Made by a program: the position numbers and the translations under genes. A DNA stretch of 64,000 nt, from contig NZ_JACVOZ010000002.1 of NCBI RefSeq assembly GCF_018882125.1, positions 248,001-312,000 of the forward strand, given 5' to 3'. Of this stretch, positions 27,301 to 36,873 are shown piece by piece. The notes under the pieces were generated by a model. That model had not been told where the DNA came from. It was given only the letters and a program-made list of their open reading frames with translations, and searched no databases. How positions within the stretch are numbered: the stretch's first letter is position 1; each line of letters begins with the position of its first letter. The stretch is from Polynucleobacter sp. AP-Melu-500A-A1 (GTDB taxonomy: Bacteria; Pseudomonadota; Gammaproteobacteria; Burkholderiales; Burkholderiaceae).

Positions 27301-29163
27301 TTAACTAAAAAATTCTTTTGCTAGAGCAATTTGTTCACTCTTCACAAATGCTGGCGCATGTCCTACATTCGGTATCTCAATACTTCTAGCGTGTGGATTT
27401 ACTTTACACATTTGGACAACTGTAGCCGCAGAAAGTAAGTCGGAATTGCCACCTCGCACAATCAATATAGGAATATGGATTTGTTTAAATGCATGCCACA
27501 TCGCCATCTCACCTGCTTTTGCAATGATTGGGTTAACTGATGCAAATGGCACTGAAATATCAGGGTCGTAATGCATGATCCATTGACCCTCTCGTTCAAT
27601 CAACATTGGACCATTATAGATTTCCCACTCTTGTGGAGAATGCTCCCCAAAAGTATCACAAATTTGATTTAACTTATTCAGCGCATCGGAGCGACTCGCA
27701 AATGAAAATGGTTGACCTACGTAAGAGCCAAGCCTTGCAATAGCCTCAGGTTCAATCCGAGGACCTACATCATTAATGAGCATTCTACGAATAGGCGAAT
27801 TTGGCATGGATGCATAAACCATACCGATCAATCCACCCATGGAAGTACCAAACCAATCGATTTGCGATACACCCAGCACCTGTACTAGTTGAGCCATATC
27901 AGCAACGTATTGCGGTACGGCATAGAGCATTGGGTTTTTCAAGCGATCGCTTTCGCCCCTGCCTACTACGTCAGGACACACCACGTAATAATCCTGGCAC
28001 ATTGCTTCTGCCAAGGTTTTAAAATCACTACCGCGCCTGGTCAAGCCGTGCACGCATACCAATACTCTTGGATTATTAGGATCGCCCCACGCATGGTATG
28101 CCATGCGATGTTTTGCATCACCACTTGTACATTCCACAAAGAAGGTGTTTCCATGATGGAATTGCTTGCTGTTGTTTATAGAGGGGCTATCGAAATGATC
28201 GTGCTCTTGGTCGCTGCCGACCTCCTCTGGCTGCAAGGTAACATGGTCAATACCGTGCTTATCGAGCAACATAGTATTAATGCGTGACATGATGGCTGGC
28301 CACTCCTGCATTTGCGCGATCTCAATGTGTCCTATCAGGGCAGGAAAGCTCGGGGTCATTTCCCAAACATGTAAATCATGTACCGCTAAGACTCCTGGCA
28401 CATTTTTTAAGTCTCTTCCTACAGCCAAATAATCAATATGCAGAGGTACACCCTCCATTAGAAAGTGATAAGACTCGTTCAAGATAGAAATGGTGGATTT
28501 TAGAATTAGAAGAGAAACCAAGATGGAAAGGATCGCATCAATTGGCATCCATCCCGTAAGTTGAATCACTACACCGGCGATGAGCGCTGCGATAGATCCA
28601 AGTAGATCCCCCATGACATGGACTAAAGCTGCACGAGTATTAACACTTTTTCTATCGCGCGAAAGTACCCAGGCAACTACGATATTCATGAGCAGACCAA
28701 CAGCAGCAACAACAGTCACTGTTAGTCCATCTACTTTATGTGGGTCATAGAAACGGCTGATAGCTTCAAACACAATCCAAACAACCAAAGCCAACATAAC
28801 AATACTATTGACAAATGCAGCTAACGCTTCTGCTCTACCAAAGCCAAAAGAATGTTTTGGTGAGGGTGGGCGACGAGAAATGATTTGCGCCAAAAGGGCC
28901 AAACCTAAAGCAGCGGCATCGGTCACCATATGACCGGCATCGGAGATCAATGCCAATGAATTCGCGAAATAGGCCGCAACGCCTTCTACCCCCGAAAACC
29001 CAAGAGTCAGAATTAAAGCTATTAAAAGTAGGTTTTGATTTGAGACCTGCTTGCTATGAGTATGTCTAGCATCCCCCTTCTTATGAGCATGTAGAGAAGG
29101 ATCTGCCTCTGAGTTCATTTGAGCTCGAGGTTTTTTGGAATGTGAATGATGGGATCCCGACAT
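27301..29163 (-). CDS. Fusion of a CDF cation-efflux transporter and an alpha/beta hydrolase
   Basis: One 620-residue frame joins two families. Residues 1-42 are His-rich. Residues 43-235 hold six membrane segments of a ZitB/CzcD-like cation diffusion facilitator, with metal ligands His78/Asp82 (HMVTD) and His182/Asp186 (HVMGD); a cytoplasmic CDF domain runs to about 313. A polar linker (314-338) leads to an alpha/beta hydrolase: VHGLTRRGSDF oxyanion loop, nucleophile Ser441 in GTSMGG, probable acid Asp575 and His602 in VGHAPAF. The transporter likely exports Zn2+ or similar from the cytoplasm. The hydrolase would face the cytoplasm; its substrate is unknown. No stop or internal ribosome site separates them, so a true fusion is likely. 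Confidence 0.85.
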   Translation of the reverse strand: MSGSHHSHSKKPRAQMNSEADPSLHAHKKGDARHTHSKQVSNQNLLLIALILTLGFSGVEGVAAYFANSLALISDAGHMVTDAAALGLALLAQIISRRPPSPKHSFGFGRAEALAAFVNSIVMLALVVWIVFEAISRFYDPHKVDGLTVTVVAAVGLLMNIVVAWVLSRDRKSVNTRAALVHVMGDLLGSIAALIAGVVIQLTGWMPIDAILSILVSLLILKSTISILNESYHFLMEGVPLHIDYLAVGRDLKNVPGVLAVHDLHVWEMTPSFPALIGHIEIAQMQEWPAIMSRINTMLLDKHGIDHVTLQPEEVGSDQEHDHFDSPSINNSKQFHHGNTFFVECTSGDAKHRMAYHAWGDPNNPRVLVCVHGLTRRGSDFKTLAEAMCQDYYVVCPDVVGRGESDRLKNPMLYAVPQYVADMAQLVQVLGVSQIDWFGTSMGGLIGMVYASMPNSPIRRMLINDVGPRIEPEAIARLGSYVGQPFSFASRSDALNKLNQICDTFGEHSPQEWEIYNGPMLIEREGQWIMHYDPDISVPFASVNPIIAKAGEMAMWHAFKQIHIPILIVRGGNSDLLSAATVVQMCKVNPHARSIEIPNVGHAPAFVKSEQIALAKEFFS

Positions 29164-29199
29164 GGTGACCCCATTATTTCATTCATCTTGGGAAAATGC

Positions 29200-29850
29200 T
29201 CAAAAACCCGAAGTATCAACAGGGGCGCCAGTTTTGGCGATCACTTCCTCTTTAGTCACGCCAGGAGCCAACTCAACCAAGTTCAAACCAGCTGGAGTGA
29301 TATCCAAAACACATAAATCAGTGATGATTTGGCTAATCACACCTACACCAGTTAATGGCAAAGTACATTTAGGCAGAATCTTGAGCTCTTCTGTGCCATC
29401 TTTCTTTTTAGCAACGTGCTCCATCAATACAACGACATGTTTTACGCCTGCAACTAGATCCATTGCACCGCCCATCCCCTTAACCATTTTCCCTGGGATC
29501 ATCCAGTTAGCGATATCGCCCTTCTCACTAACTTGCATTGCGCCTAAAAATGCAATATTGATTTTGCCTCCACGAATCATTCCGAATGCATCGGCCGAAG
29601 AAAAAATGGAGGAGCCTGGCAAAGTAGTAATGGTTTGCTTACCTGCATTAATTAAATCCGCATCAATCTGATCTTCTGACGGATATGGCCCAATACCTAA
29701 TAAGCCATTTTCTGATTGCAGCCAAACTTCAATTCCTTTTGGCACGTGATTAGCCACTAAGGTGGGAATACCAATTCCCAGATTCACGTAATAACCATCT
29801 TTTAACTCTTTAGCGGCACGTGCCGCCATCTCATCTCTAGTCCAAGGCAT
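29200..29850 (-). CDS. scoB: 3-oxoacid CoA-transferase subunit B
   Basis: The beta subunit of a succinyl-CoA:3-ketoacid-type CoA-transferase, 216 residues. The start [19 protein letters not shown], the [14 protein letters not shown] segment and the catalytic Glu in [14 protein letters not shown] identify class I subunit B. It activates acetoacetate or a related acid with CoA from succinyl-CoA. It follows subunit A by 40 bases. The exact acceptor acid cannot be told from sequence. Confidence 0.93.
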   Translation of the reverse strand: MPWTRDEMAARAAKELKDGYYVNLGIGIPTLVANHVPKGIEVWLQSENGLLGIGPYPSEDQIDADLINAGKQTITTLPGSSIFSSADAFGMIRGGKINIAFLGAMQVSEKGDIANWMIPGKMVKGMGGAMDLVAGVKHVVVLMEHVAKKKDGTEELKILPKCTLPLTGVGVISQIITDLCVLDITPAGLNLVELAPGVTKEEVIAKTGAPVDTSGF

Positions 29851-29890
29851 GATATTTTCCTAAATTCTTTTGAGTGTTCTTTTTGGGTAA

Positions 29891-30592
29891 TTAGCGAGCG
29901 GCTGAGACTGTACGCTGTTCAATGCGTTTCTCAGGGCTACTGTTGATAACAATGCGATGCACGAAGATACCTGGAGTATGGATATCAGCAGGATCTAAAG
30001 CACCGTTCTCAACAATCTCCTCTATCTCGGCAACTGTGATCTTGCCAGCCATCGCCACTACTGGATTGAAATTTTGAGCAGTATGTCGATATACCAAATT
30101 GCCAGAGCGGTCTGCCTTCCAAGCTTTCACCAATGAGATGTCAGCAACTATAGAGCGCTCCATGATGTACTTCTCACCATCAAATTCTTTTACTTCTTTT
30201 CCTTCAGCAACTAAGGTTCCAACTCCGGTCTTTGTATAAAACGCAGGAATACCACAACCGCCAGCGCGTAATTTTTCAGCCAAAGTACCCTGAGGAGTGA
30301 ACTCTAACTCCAACTCACCAGCTAAAAATTGACGTTCGAATTCTTTGTTCTCACCGACGTAAGATGCAACCATCTTTTTCACTTGGCGTGAATTGAGGAG
30401 AATTCCAAGTCCAAAATTATCTACGCCAGCGTTATTAGACACGGCTGTCAGATTCTGAGCTCCCAAATCTTTCACTGCTAGGATCAAGGCCTCAGGAATT
30501 CCGCACAGACCAAAACCGCCAACAGCGATCTTTTGACCATCTTTTAAAATATCCCTCAGGGCATCGACTGCCGATGGGTAGGTTTTATTCAT
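29891..30592 (-). CDS. scoA: 3-oxoacid CoA-transferase subunit A
   Basis: The alpha subunit, 233 residues, has the CoA-site motif [19 protein letters not shown] and later [15 protein letters not shown], both typical of class I CoA-transferase subunit A. The frame extends to 30637, but ATG 30592 gives [16 protein letters not shown], the usual start, and is preceded by AGGA at a workable distance. It pairs with scoB and is divergent from the ETF-QO gene. Confidence 0.93.
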   Translation of the reverse strand: MNKTYPSAVDALRDILKDGQKIAVGGFGLCGIPEALILAVKDLGAQNLTAVSNNAGVDNFGLGILLNSRQVKKMVASYVGENKEFERQFLAGELELEFTPQGTLAEKLRAGGCGIPAFYTKTGVGTLVAEGKEVKEFDGEKYIMERSIVADISLVKAWKADRSGNLVYRHTAQNFNPVVAMAGKITVAEIEEIVENGALDPADIHTPGIFVHRIVINSSPEKRIEQRTVSAAR

Positions 30593-30652
30593 AACATTTG
30601 TCCTAATATTGCTGAAAAAGGGTAAAAAAGTAATCATAACGCTTCAGGCACG

Positions 30653-30664
30653 CTGGTCGACCAG
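30653..30664. promoter_or_regulatory. Palindrome CTGGTCGACCAG between scoAB and the ETF-QO gene
   Basis: A 12-bp perfect palindrome lies about 60 bases upstream of scoA and 86 bases upstream of the ETF-QO start, within the divergent promoter region. Its TGGTCGACCA core resembles operators of FadR-type GntR regulators. A shared regulator of fatty-acid or ketone metabolism is a guess. Confidence 0.35.
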
Positions 30665-30749
30665 TGCTGACACTAATTAGGTTTTTACCAGTTAGAACTA
30701 AACTAGCATGGCCAAAAGCCTTATTTTTCGGAAAAATCGGAGAAATTGA

Positions 30750-32420
30750 ATGAATTCTGCACAACTGTTAGAGAAATTCGGACCAAGGGAGTCTATGGAC
30801 TATGACCTGGTTATTGTCGGCGGTGGCCCAGCAGGACTATCCGCTGCAATTAAAGCAAAACAGTTAGCGCAAGAAGTTGGTAAGGAAATTAGCGTCTGTG
30901 TGCTTGAAAAAGGTTCAGAGATTGGCGCTCATATTCTGTCAGGGGCCGTAATGGACCCTAAAGCGCTCACTGAACTCTTTCCCAATTGGAAAGAGTTAGG
31001 GGCACCACTTGACACTCCGGTAAGCCAAGATCAGTTTTTATTCTTAACTGCTGACAATTCTTTTCAAGTACCCAATTGGATGCTGCCACATTGCTTTAAA
31101 AATGAAGGCAACTATATTGTCAGTCTTGCTAATGTCACCCGTTGGTTAGGTCAGCAAGCCGAAAATCTCGGTGTTGAAATTTTTCCAGGATTTCCTGCAG
31201 CAGAAATTCTCTACAACGACCAAGGTGCGGTTTGTGGTGTGATCACCGGATCAATGGGATTAGATAAAGAAGCTAACCCAACTGATCAGTTTCAGCTTGG
31301 GATGGAATTGCGCGGCAAGTACACCCTCTTTGCTGAGGGTTCGCGTGGTCACCTCGGCAAGCAACTGATTGCCCAATTTGCATTAGACCAAGACGCGGAT
31401 CCACAGAGCTATGGACTCGGCATCAAAGAACTCTGGGAAGTAGAACCTTCCAAAAGCAAACCTGGATTAGTAGTTCACACTGCTGGCTGGCCTCTAGAGA
31501 GTGATACCTACGGGGGTTCATTTCTCTATCACCTAGGGGATAACAAAGTAGCGGTTGGATTAGTAGTGGGCTTATCTTATAAAAATCCATACCTATCCCC
31601 TTTTGAAGAATTTCAACGCTATAAACTGCACCCCAAAATTCGTGAAACCTTTGAGGGTGGTAAGCGGATTGCCTATGGCGCACGTGCATTAACTGCGGGC
31701 GGCCTCAACAGCCTACCTAAGACAGTCTTCCCCGGTGGCGCCCTGATTGGTTGTGATGCTGGATTCTTAAATGCCTCTCGTATCAAAGGGAGTCATGCTG
31801 CAATTAAAACTGGCATGCTTGCTGCGCAAGCGGCAGTAGCGGCCTTAAATGAAAATCGTTCTGCTGATGTGCTGAGTGCATACCCTAGTGCGTTTCAAAA
31901 TAGCTGGCTGCATACCGAGCTTAATCAAGCACGCAATTTCAAACCTTGGATGTCTAAGGGTCTTTATATGGGAACGCTCATGGTGGGGCTCGAGCAAAAA
32001 CTTTTAGGCGGAAATATGCCCTGGACAGTGCACATAAAGCATGCTGATCATGAATGCTTAGAGCCCGCATCTCAACACAAACCCATTGATTACCCAAAAC
32101 CCGATGGCAAGATCACCTTTGATCGCCTCTCTTCAGTCTTTATCTCTAATACCAATCATGCAGAGAATCAACCAATTCATCTAACCCTAAAAGATGACTC
32201 CGTTCCAGTAAATCTTAATCTCAAGACCTATGCTGGACCGGAACAGCGCTACTGTCCAGCCGGAGTTTATGAGTATGTGGAGGCTGATGGTAAGCCACGG
32301 TTGCAAATTAATTCACAGAACTGTGTCCACTGCAAAACCTGCGACATTAAAGATCCTAGCCAGAATATTATTTGGATTACTCCTGAAGGCGGCGGCGGTC
32401 CAAACTACGCTTCGATGTAG
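30750..32420 (+). CDS. Electron-transfer flavoprotein:ubiquinone oxidoreductase
   Basis: ETF-QO passes electrons from electron-transfer flavoprotein to ubiquinone, linking acyl-CoA dehydrogenases to respiration. The FAD site YDLVIVGGGPAGLSAAIKA lies near residue 18. The ubiquinone/membrane region includes HTAGWPLESDTYGGSFLYH. Near the C-terminus the 4Fe-4S cluster Cys appear as YCPAGVYEY and NCVHCKTCDIKDP. The length of 556 residues is normal. The nearby glutaryl-CoA dehydrogenase would feed electrons into this route. Confidence 0.95.
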   Translation: MNSAQLLEKFGPRESMDYDLVIVGGGPAGLSAAIKAKQLAQEVGKEISVCVLEKGSEIGAHILSGAVMDPKALTELFPNWKELGAPLDTPVSQDQFLFLTADNSFQVPNWMLPHCFKNEGNYIVSLANVTRWLGQQAENLGVEIFPGFPAAEILYNDQGAVCGVITGSMGLDKEANPTDQFQLGMELRGKYTLFAEGSRGHLGKQLIAQFALDQDADPQSYGLGIKELWEVEPSKSKPGLVVHTAGWPLESDTYGGSFLYHLGDNKVAVGLVVGLSYKNPYLSPFEEFQRYKLHPKIRETFEGGKRIAYGARALTAGGLNSLPKTVFPGGALIGCDAGFLNASRIKGSHAAIKTGMLAAQAAVAALNENRSADVLSAYPSAFQNSWLHTELNQARNFKPWMSKGLYMGTLMVGLEQKLLGGNMPWTVHIKHADHECLEPASQHKPIDYPKPDGKITFDRLSSVFISNTNHAENQPIHLTLKDDSVPVNLNLKTYAGPEQRYCPAGVYEYVEADGKPRLQINSQNCVHCKTCDIKDPSQNIIWITPEGGGGPNYASM

Positions 32421-32514
32421 TCATTCATTGGCTAGCCGCTTACCTTAGCCCCTAGCCTCCTAGCTGGTGATATGTGTTCAGCACCAATCAATAATTCCGT
32501 TTATATTAATCAAC

Positions 32515-32901
32515 ATGATGATCCTCCATACCATGCTCAGAGTTGGCAACTTAACTCGCTCAGTTGATTTTTATACCAAAGTACTGGGAATGAATTTACT
32601 GCGCACAACAGAACGTCCTGATCAAAAATACTCGCTAGCCTTTGTGGGCTATGGCAAGGGTAATGCCGATGGGCAAGCCGAAATTGAATTAACCTATAAC
32701 CATGGTGTCGATTCCTATGAAATGGGCACAGCCTATGGACATATTGCCATCGGCGTTCCAGATGCCTATGCTGCCTGTGAAAAGATCAAGGCCTCTGGCG
32801 GAAATGTGACGCGTGAGGCTGGTCCAGTTATGGGTGGTGACACCGTGATTGCGTTTGTTACAGACCCCGATGGTTACAAAATAGAGCTCATTCAACGTTA
32901 G
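32515..32901 (+). CDS. gloA: Lactoylglutathione lyase (glyoxalase I)
   Basis: The enzyme converts the methylglyoxal-glutathione hemithioacetal to S-lactoylglutathione. The 128-residue vicinal-oxygen-chelate protein shows all four metal ligands: His in [10 protein letters not shown], Glu in [10 protein letters not shown], His in YGHIAIGV and Glu in YKIELIQR. The frame opens at 32467, but family members begin near M-LHTMLRV, so ATG 32515 (or 32518) is chosen. No strong ribosome site is visible. Confidence 0.92.
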   Translation: MMILHTMLRVGNLTRSVDFYTKVLGMNLLRTTERPDQKYSLAFVGYGKGNADGQAEIELTYNHGVDSYEMGTAYGHIAIGVPDAYAACEKIKASGGNVTREAGPVMGGDTVIAFVTDPDGYKIELIQR

Positions 32902-32907
32902 TATGCT

Positions 32908-34077
32908 GTGAGCACTGAGCAATTCCATCTAGCGATTATTGCGAAGCTTTCTGAAATCCCTGCTGAGCAGTGGAATGCCCTTCTCACTCAAGATGCAAGC
33001 CCCTTTCTTAAACATGAGTTTCTAAGTGCCCTTGAAGAGACCCACTGTGTTGGTGGTAATACGGGATGGCAGGTGGCCCATCTGGGCTTGTATCGACAAA
33101 GTAAATTGATTGGGGCTATGCCACTATATTTAAAACAACATTCCTATGGAGAATTTGTTTTCGATTGGTCTTGGGCTCAAGCTTATGAACAACAAGGAAT
33201 GCAGTACTACCCAAAGGCACTCTGCGCCATTCCCTTCTCACCTGTGCAAGGATCCCGTATTTTGTGCGCATCGGATGAAGAATTGCCGTCAGTTCAAACA
33301 AAATTGATTGCCGGGTTAAAGACGCTAGTAATAGAAAATAATCTATCTTCAGCACACGTCCTATTTCCGCAAGCTCTTGAAGCCAGCATCCTTGCTGATC
33401 AAGGGTTTATGCTGCGAGATTCGGTACAGTTTCATTGGCATAACCAAGACTTTCAAAGTTTTGAGCATTTTTTATCCGCTTTGACGATGAAGCGTCGTAA
33501 AAATATACGACGCGAACGTGAACAAGTAGCTAGAGAGGGTATTGCATTCAAGCACATACCTGGTCAAGATGCTAATGATGAGGATTGGGAATTTTTCTAT
33601 CGCTGTTATGCAAATACGTATTTAGAGCATCACTCTAGCCCATATTTAAATGCAGCATTTTTTAAGTTACTTGCAAGTCGAGCTCCTGAAAATCTCCATT
33701 TAATTATTGCTTGCCGCAATCAAACCCCAATTGCTTCATCCCTATTGGTAGTAGACAAAAGTTCATCAAAAGTCTACGGAAGATACTGGGGTGCGGTAGA
33801 ACATATACCTTGCTTGCACTTTGAAACAGCCTATTACCAAGCAATTGAATACTGCATTGATCAGAAGATTCAAACATTCGAAGGCGGCGCTCAGGGCGAG
33901 CACAAAATGGCTCGAGGCTTTTTACCCACAACGATTCAATCTGCTCACTTCATCGCAGATCCTCAATTTTCGAAAGCCGTACAACACTTTCTAAATCGTG
34001 AGCATCAAGGCATTGGCGCCTATGTCGATGAGCTGGCTGAGCATAGTCCGCTGAAATCGTCTAAAGTACAGCCATGA
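32908..34077 (+). CDS. GNAT/FemAB-like acyltransferase of the DUF482 type
   Basis: This 389-residue protein matches the peptidogalycan/DUF482 family of GNAT-fold proteins. LKHEFLSALEETHCVG, GAMPLYLKQHSYGEFVFDWSWA and the run MKRRKNIRRERE are typical. EGGAQGEHKMARGF near the C-terminus is the strongest family mark. The reaction is not established for the family. It starts at GTG 32908, six bases after gloA, so it is probably co-transcribed. Confidence 0.8.
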   Translation: MSTEQFHLAIIAKLSEIPAEQWNALLTQDASPFLKHEFLSALEETHCVGGNTGWQVAHLGLYRQSKLIGAMPLYLKQHSYGEFVFDWSWAQAYEQQGMQYYPKALCAIPFSPVQGSRILCASDEELPSVQTKLIAGLKTLVIENNLSSAHVLFPQALEASILADQGFMLRDSVQFHWHNQDFQSFEHFLSALTMKRRKNIRREREQVAREGIAFKHIPGQDANDEDWEFFYRCYANTYLEHHSSPYLNAAFFKLLASRAPENLHLIIACRNQTPIASSLLVVDKSSSKVYGRYWGAVEHIPCLHFETAYYQAIEYCIDQKIQTFEGGAQGEHKMARGFLPTTIQSAHFIADPQFSKAVQHFLNREHQGIGAYVDELAEHSPLKSSKVQP

Positions 34078-34096
34078 AATCAGGAAGCCAAAACCC

Positions 34097-34336
34097 ATGA
34101 CCCAAGACGGCTCTCATTCTCTATCAACCGGAGATGATGCATCTGACTCGCCTTGTATTGGAGTCTGCACTACCTTATACGATGAAATCTGCCAAGGATG
34201 CGGACGCACCCTAAGTGAAGTCAGTAACTGGGTATTTTTTTCTCAAGAAGAAAAGGATTCTGTATGGCAACGCATTCGAGCCGATGGAAGTGCTATGCGT
34301 TTTCAAAGACAAGCTAAAGAGGACAAACCAGTTTAG
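34097..34336 (+). CDS. DUF1289 small Cys-rich protein
   Basis: A 79-residue protein with the DUF1289 signature SPCIGVCTTLYDEICQGCGRTLSEVSNWV. The four Cys (CxxxC...CxxC) could hold a metal or iron-sulfur cluster. A conserved WxxxS/E-EK segment follows. The function of the family is unknown. It lies 19 bases after the GNAT-like gene and probably ends that operon. Confidence 0.85.
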   Translation: MTQDGSHSLSTGDDASDSPCIGVCTTLYDEICQGCGRTLSEVSNWVFFSQEEKDSVWQRIRADGSAMRFQRQAKEDKPV

Positions 34337-34359
34337 CTGCCCTCTTTAGTAATCTTGTA

Positions 34360-35967
34360 TTAGCCAGCTAAGGCTTGGCTACGCAAATACTCTTCGTAGG
34401 TACCCGAGTAATCGACAACCGTTCCATCCATCTTCACCTCTAGGATACGATTGGCCAAAGAGGATACAAACTCACGATCATGGGAAACAAAAATTAAGGT
34501 GCCATCAAATTTTTCAAGTGCAATTTGCAAACTCTCTATAGATTCCATGTCCATGTGATTCGTAGGCTCATCCATTGCAAGCACATTGTATTTTTGGAGC
34601 ATCAATTTGCCCCAAATCATTCTGCCCTTTTCACCGCCTGATAAAACTTTGACCGATTTACCAATATCATCGCCAGAGAACAAAAGTCTCCCTAAAGTAC
34701 CGCGAATGACTTGATCATCATCACCAGTGTTACGCCACCAATTCATCCAATCCATGAGCAATTCATCTTTAGCGAACATCTCCGTATTGTCTTGAGGCAT
34801 TACGCCAACCTTAGCGTTCTCAGCCCACTTCACATCACCGCTATCAACAGCAATGCCTTCGAAACGTTTGCTGAGAATAGAGTTCAGCAGCGTAGTCTTA
34901 CCAGCGCCATTTTGGCCAATGATGGCAATCTTTTCGCCAGCACGAATTGCGAGCTTGAAATTCTTAAAGATTGTACGGTCAAACGATTTAGTCAATCCAT
35001 TGCACTCTACCGCCATATTGTGCAGTTTTTTCTCAGTATCAAAACGAATAAAGGGGTTTTGACGTGATGAAGGCTTTACTTCAACAATCTCAATTTTTTC
35101 CAACTGACGTTGGCGTGACGTTGCTTGGCGCGCTTTAGAGGCATTTGCAGAGAAGCGGGCCACGAAAGCCTGTAATTCAGCAATTTTTTCTTTAGCTTTT
35201 ACGTTAGAACTCAGTTGTTGTGTTCGCGCCTGTACCGATGCCAACATATATGAGTCATAGTTTCCTGGGTAGACCTTCAAAGTTCCATAATCCATATCGG
35301 CCATATGAGTGCAGACTTCATTTAGGAAGTGGCGATCATGGGAGATGATGACGATAGTGCTCTTAATGTCGTTCAGAATATCTTCGAGCCAGTGAATCGA
35401 GTGAATATCCAAGTTATTGGTTGGCTCATCAAGAAGCAGCACGTCTGGATCAGAGAACAAGGCTTGCGCTAACAAAACACGCAACTTCCAGCCTGGCGCT
35501 ACATTGCTCATCGGTCCATTATGTTGCTCAATGGGAATGCCGATACCCAATAACAACTCACCTGCTTTGGCTTCAGCCGTATAACCGCCGTACTCAGCGT
35601 ACTTACCTTCTAGCTCAGCAGCCTTCATGTAATCTTCATCGGTAGCATCTGCATTAGCGTATATCGCATCTCGCTCTGCAGCTGCTTTCCACATCTCTTC
35701 GTGACCCATCATGACCACATCAAGCACACGTACATCTTCGTAAGCAAATTGATCTTGACGCAGCTTACCCAAACGAATGCCAGGATCCAAACTCACATTG
35801 CCACTAGTAGGCTCAAGCTCTCCGCCTAAAATTTTCATGAAGGTAGATTTTCCGCACCCATTGGCTCCAATGAGGCCATAGCGATTACCGCCGCCAAACT
35901 TCACGGAAATATTTTCGAACAGGGGTTTTGCCCCAAACTGCATAGTGATATTAGATGCTGACAGCAC
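34360..35967 (-). CDS. ybiT: ABC-F family ATPase, YbiT-like
   Basis: A soluble protein with two ABC domains and no membrane segments. Walker A motifs are [11 protein letters not shown] and [11 protein letters not shown]; Walker B/D are [15 protein letters not shown] and [15 protein letters not shown]. The linker between them is the charged P-site tRNA-interaction motif region. ABC-F proteins act on ribosomes to aid stalled translation. The length (535) and start [21 protein letters not shown] fit the YbiT branch. It is convergent with the DUF1289 gene. Confidence 0.9.
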   Translation of the reverse strand: MLSASNITMQFGAKPLFENISVKFGGGNRYGLIGANGCGKSTFMKILGGELEPTSGNVSLDPGIRLGKLRQDQFAYEDVRVLDVVMMGHEEMWKAAAERDAIYANADATDEDYMKAAELEGKYAEYGGYTAEAKAGELLLGIGIPIEQHNGPMSNVAPGWKLRVLLAQALFSDPDVLLLDEPTNNLDIHSIHWLEDILNDIKSTIVIISHDRHFLNEVCTHMADMDYGTLKVYPGNYDSYMLASVQARTQQLSSNVKAKEKIAELQAFVARFSANASKARQATSRQRQLEKIEIVEVKPSSRQNPFIRFDTEKKLHNMAVECNGLTKSFDRTIFKNFKLAIRAGEKIAIIGQNGAGKTTLLNSILSKRFEGIAVDSGDVKWAENAKVGVMPQDNTEMFAKDELLMDWMNWWRNTGDDDQVIRGTLGRLLFSGDDIGKSVKVLSGGEKGRMIWGKLMLQKYNVLAMDEPTNHMDMESIESLQIALEKFDGTLIFVSHDREFVSSLANRILEVKMDGTVVDYSGTYEEYLRSQALAG

Positions 35968-36064
35968 GGATGTTTTCTAGCTTTCTGAAATTCAATTCGA
36001 TAGACTGCCCCGTGTTGGGGGCAAAGACCATTATTTTAACGTTTTAGGATGCAGCAGGTCCAAA

Positions 36065-36775
36065 TTAAACTTTGACCCGAAATGGGGTGAAATTCGTATG
36101 AATATCGTAGAAATCCTGGTTTTCCTTGCGCTTTAAGAAACCAACTACCCAATAAGTGAGTGGCGTAGCCAAAACTTCCCAGGAGGTTTTCAGAATATAT
36201 TGTGCTAAAGCCACCTGGATTACTTCCTGAAGAGGCCATAGGCCATAAAAAGCGAGCATATAAAACAAAGATGAATCAACCAGCTCTCCAACGGCAGTTG
36301 AGCCAATGGTGCGCATCCATAAATAACGCCCCTCAGTCATGATTTTCATCTTAGCCAAGACATAACTATTGGCAAAACTTCCACACCAAAATGCAGTCAT
36401 AGAGGCCAGGGCAATCCGCCAAGAATTTCCAAAAACAGTTTCTAAACCTTGTTGATAAGTCGCCATATACGCCCCAGGAGCGACGGGCAGTGCAATGACA
36501 ATCTGAGCCATGATGGCAGCAAAAGCTAGGGCTGCAAACCCTGCCCATACCGCCCTTCGATCATAGGCATAGCCATACACTTCGGTAAAAATATCCCCGA
36601 AGAAATAAGCGATTGGGAAAAATAGGATGCCAGCACCAAAAACGGTCGTTCCCAGATATGGCAAATCGACTACTGCCGCCTTACCAGCCCCTATGAAGTT
36701 AGAGCAGAGCAAGACCACCACGAAGGCAGCCAAAATCAAGTCGTAATAGCGGTGATGACGTCTCGGCGTGTCCAT
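36065..36775 (-). CDS. yhhQ: Queuosine precursor transporter (YhhQ/QueT-type)
   Basis: This 236-residue membrane protein has about six hydrophobic segments and family marks LLCSNFIGAGKAAVV, FFPIAYFFGDIFTEVYGY and TEGRYLWMRTIGSTAVGELVDSSLF. YhhQ brings the queuosine precursors preQ0/preQ1 into the cell for tRNA modification. It is divergent from gcdH. Confidence in the family is high; the exact substrate is inferred from it. Confidence 0.9.
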   Translation of the reverse strand: MDTPRRHHRYYDLILAAFVVVLLCSNFIGAGKAAVVDLPYLGTTVFGAGILFFPIAYFFGDIFTEVYGYAYDRRAVWAGFAALAFAAIMAQIVIALPVAPGAYMATYQQGLETVFGNSWRIALASMTAFWCGSFANSYVLAKMKIMTEGRYLWMRTIGSTAVGELVDSSLFYMLAFYGLWPLQEVIQVALAQYILKTSWEVLATPLTYWVVGFLKRKENQDFYDIHTNFTPFRVKV

Positions 36776-36801
36776 AAGTCTAGAAAAATGGATAATACAA
36801 A

Positions 36802-36821
36802 CAAGAATATCCGCATTCTTG
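36802..36821. promoter_or_regulatory. Inverted repeat in the yhhQ/gcdH divergent promoter region
   Basis: CAAGAAT-ATCCGC-ATTCTTG has perfect 7-base arms around a 6-base spacer. It lies between the two divergent starts, about 53 bases before gcdH. The symmetry suggests a dimeric regulator site. No regulator gene is adjacent. Confidence 0.3.
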
Positions 36822-36873
36822 GAAATTCGCAGAAAGTGGATAAATTAAAACAACTAGAGGATGACCAAACGTA

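Noticed and set aside
27889..28287. 132-residue plus-strand ORF opposite the CDF-hydrolase fusion
   Set aside because: Antisense shadow that spans the junction by chance; no family features. It does not suggest that the fusion is two genes.
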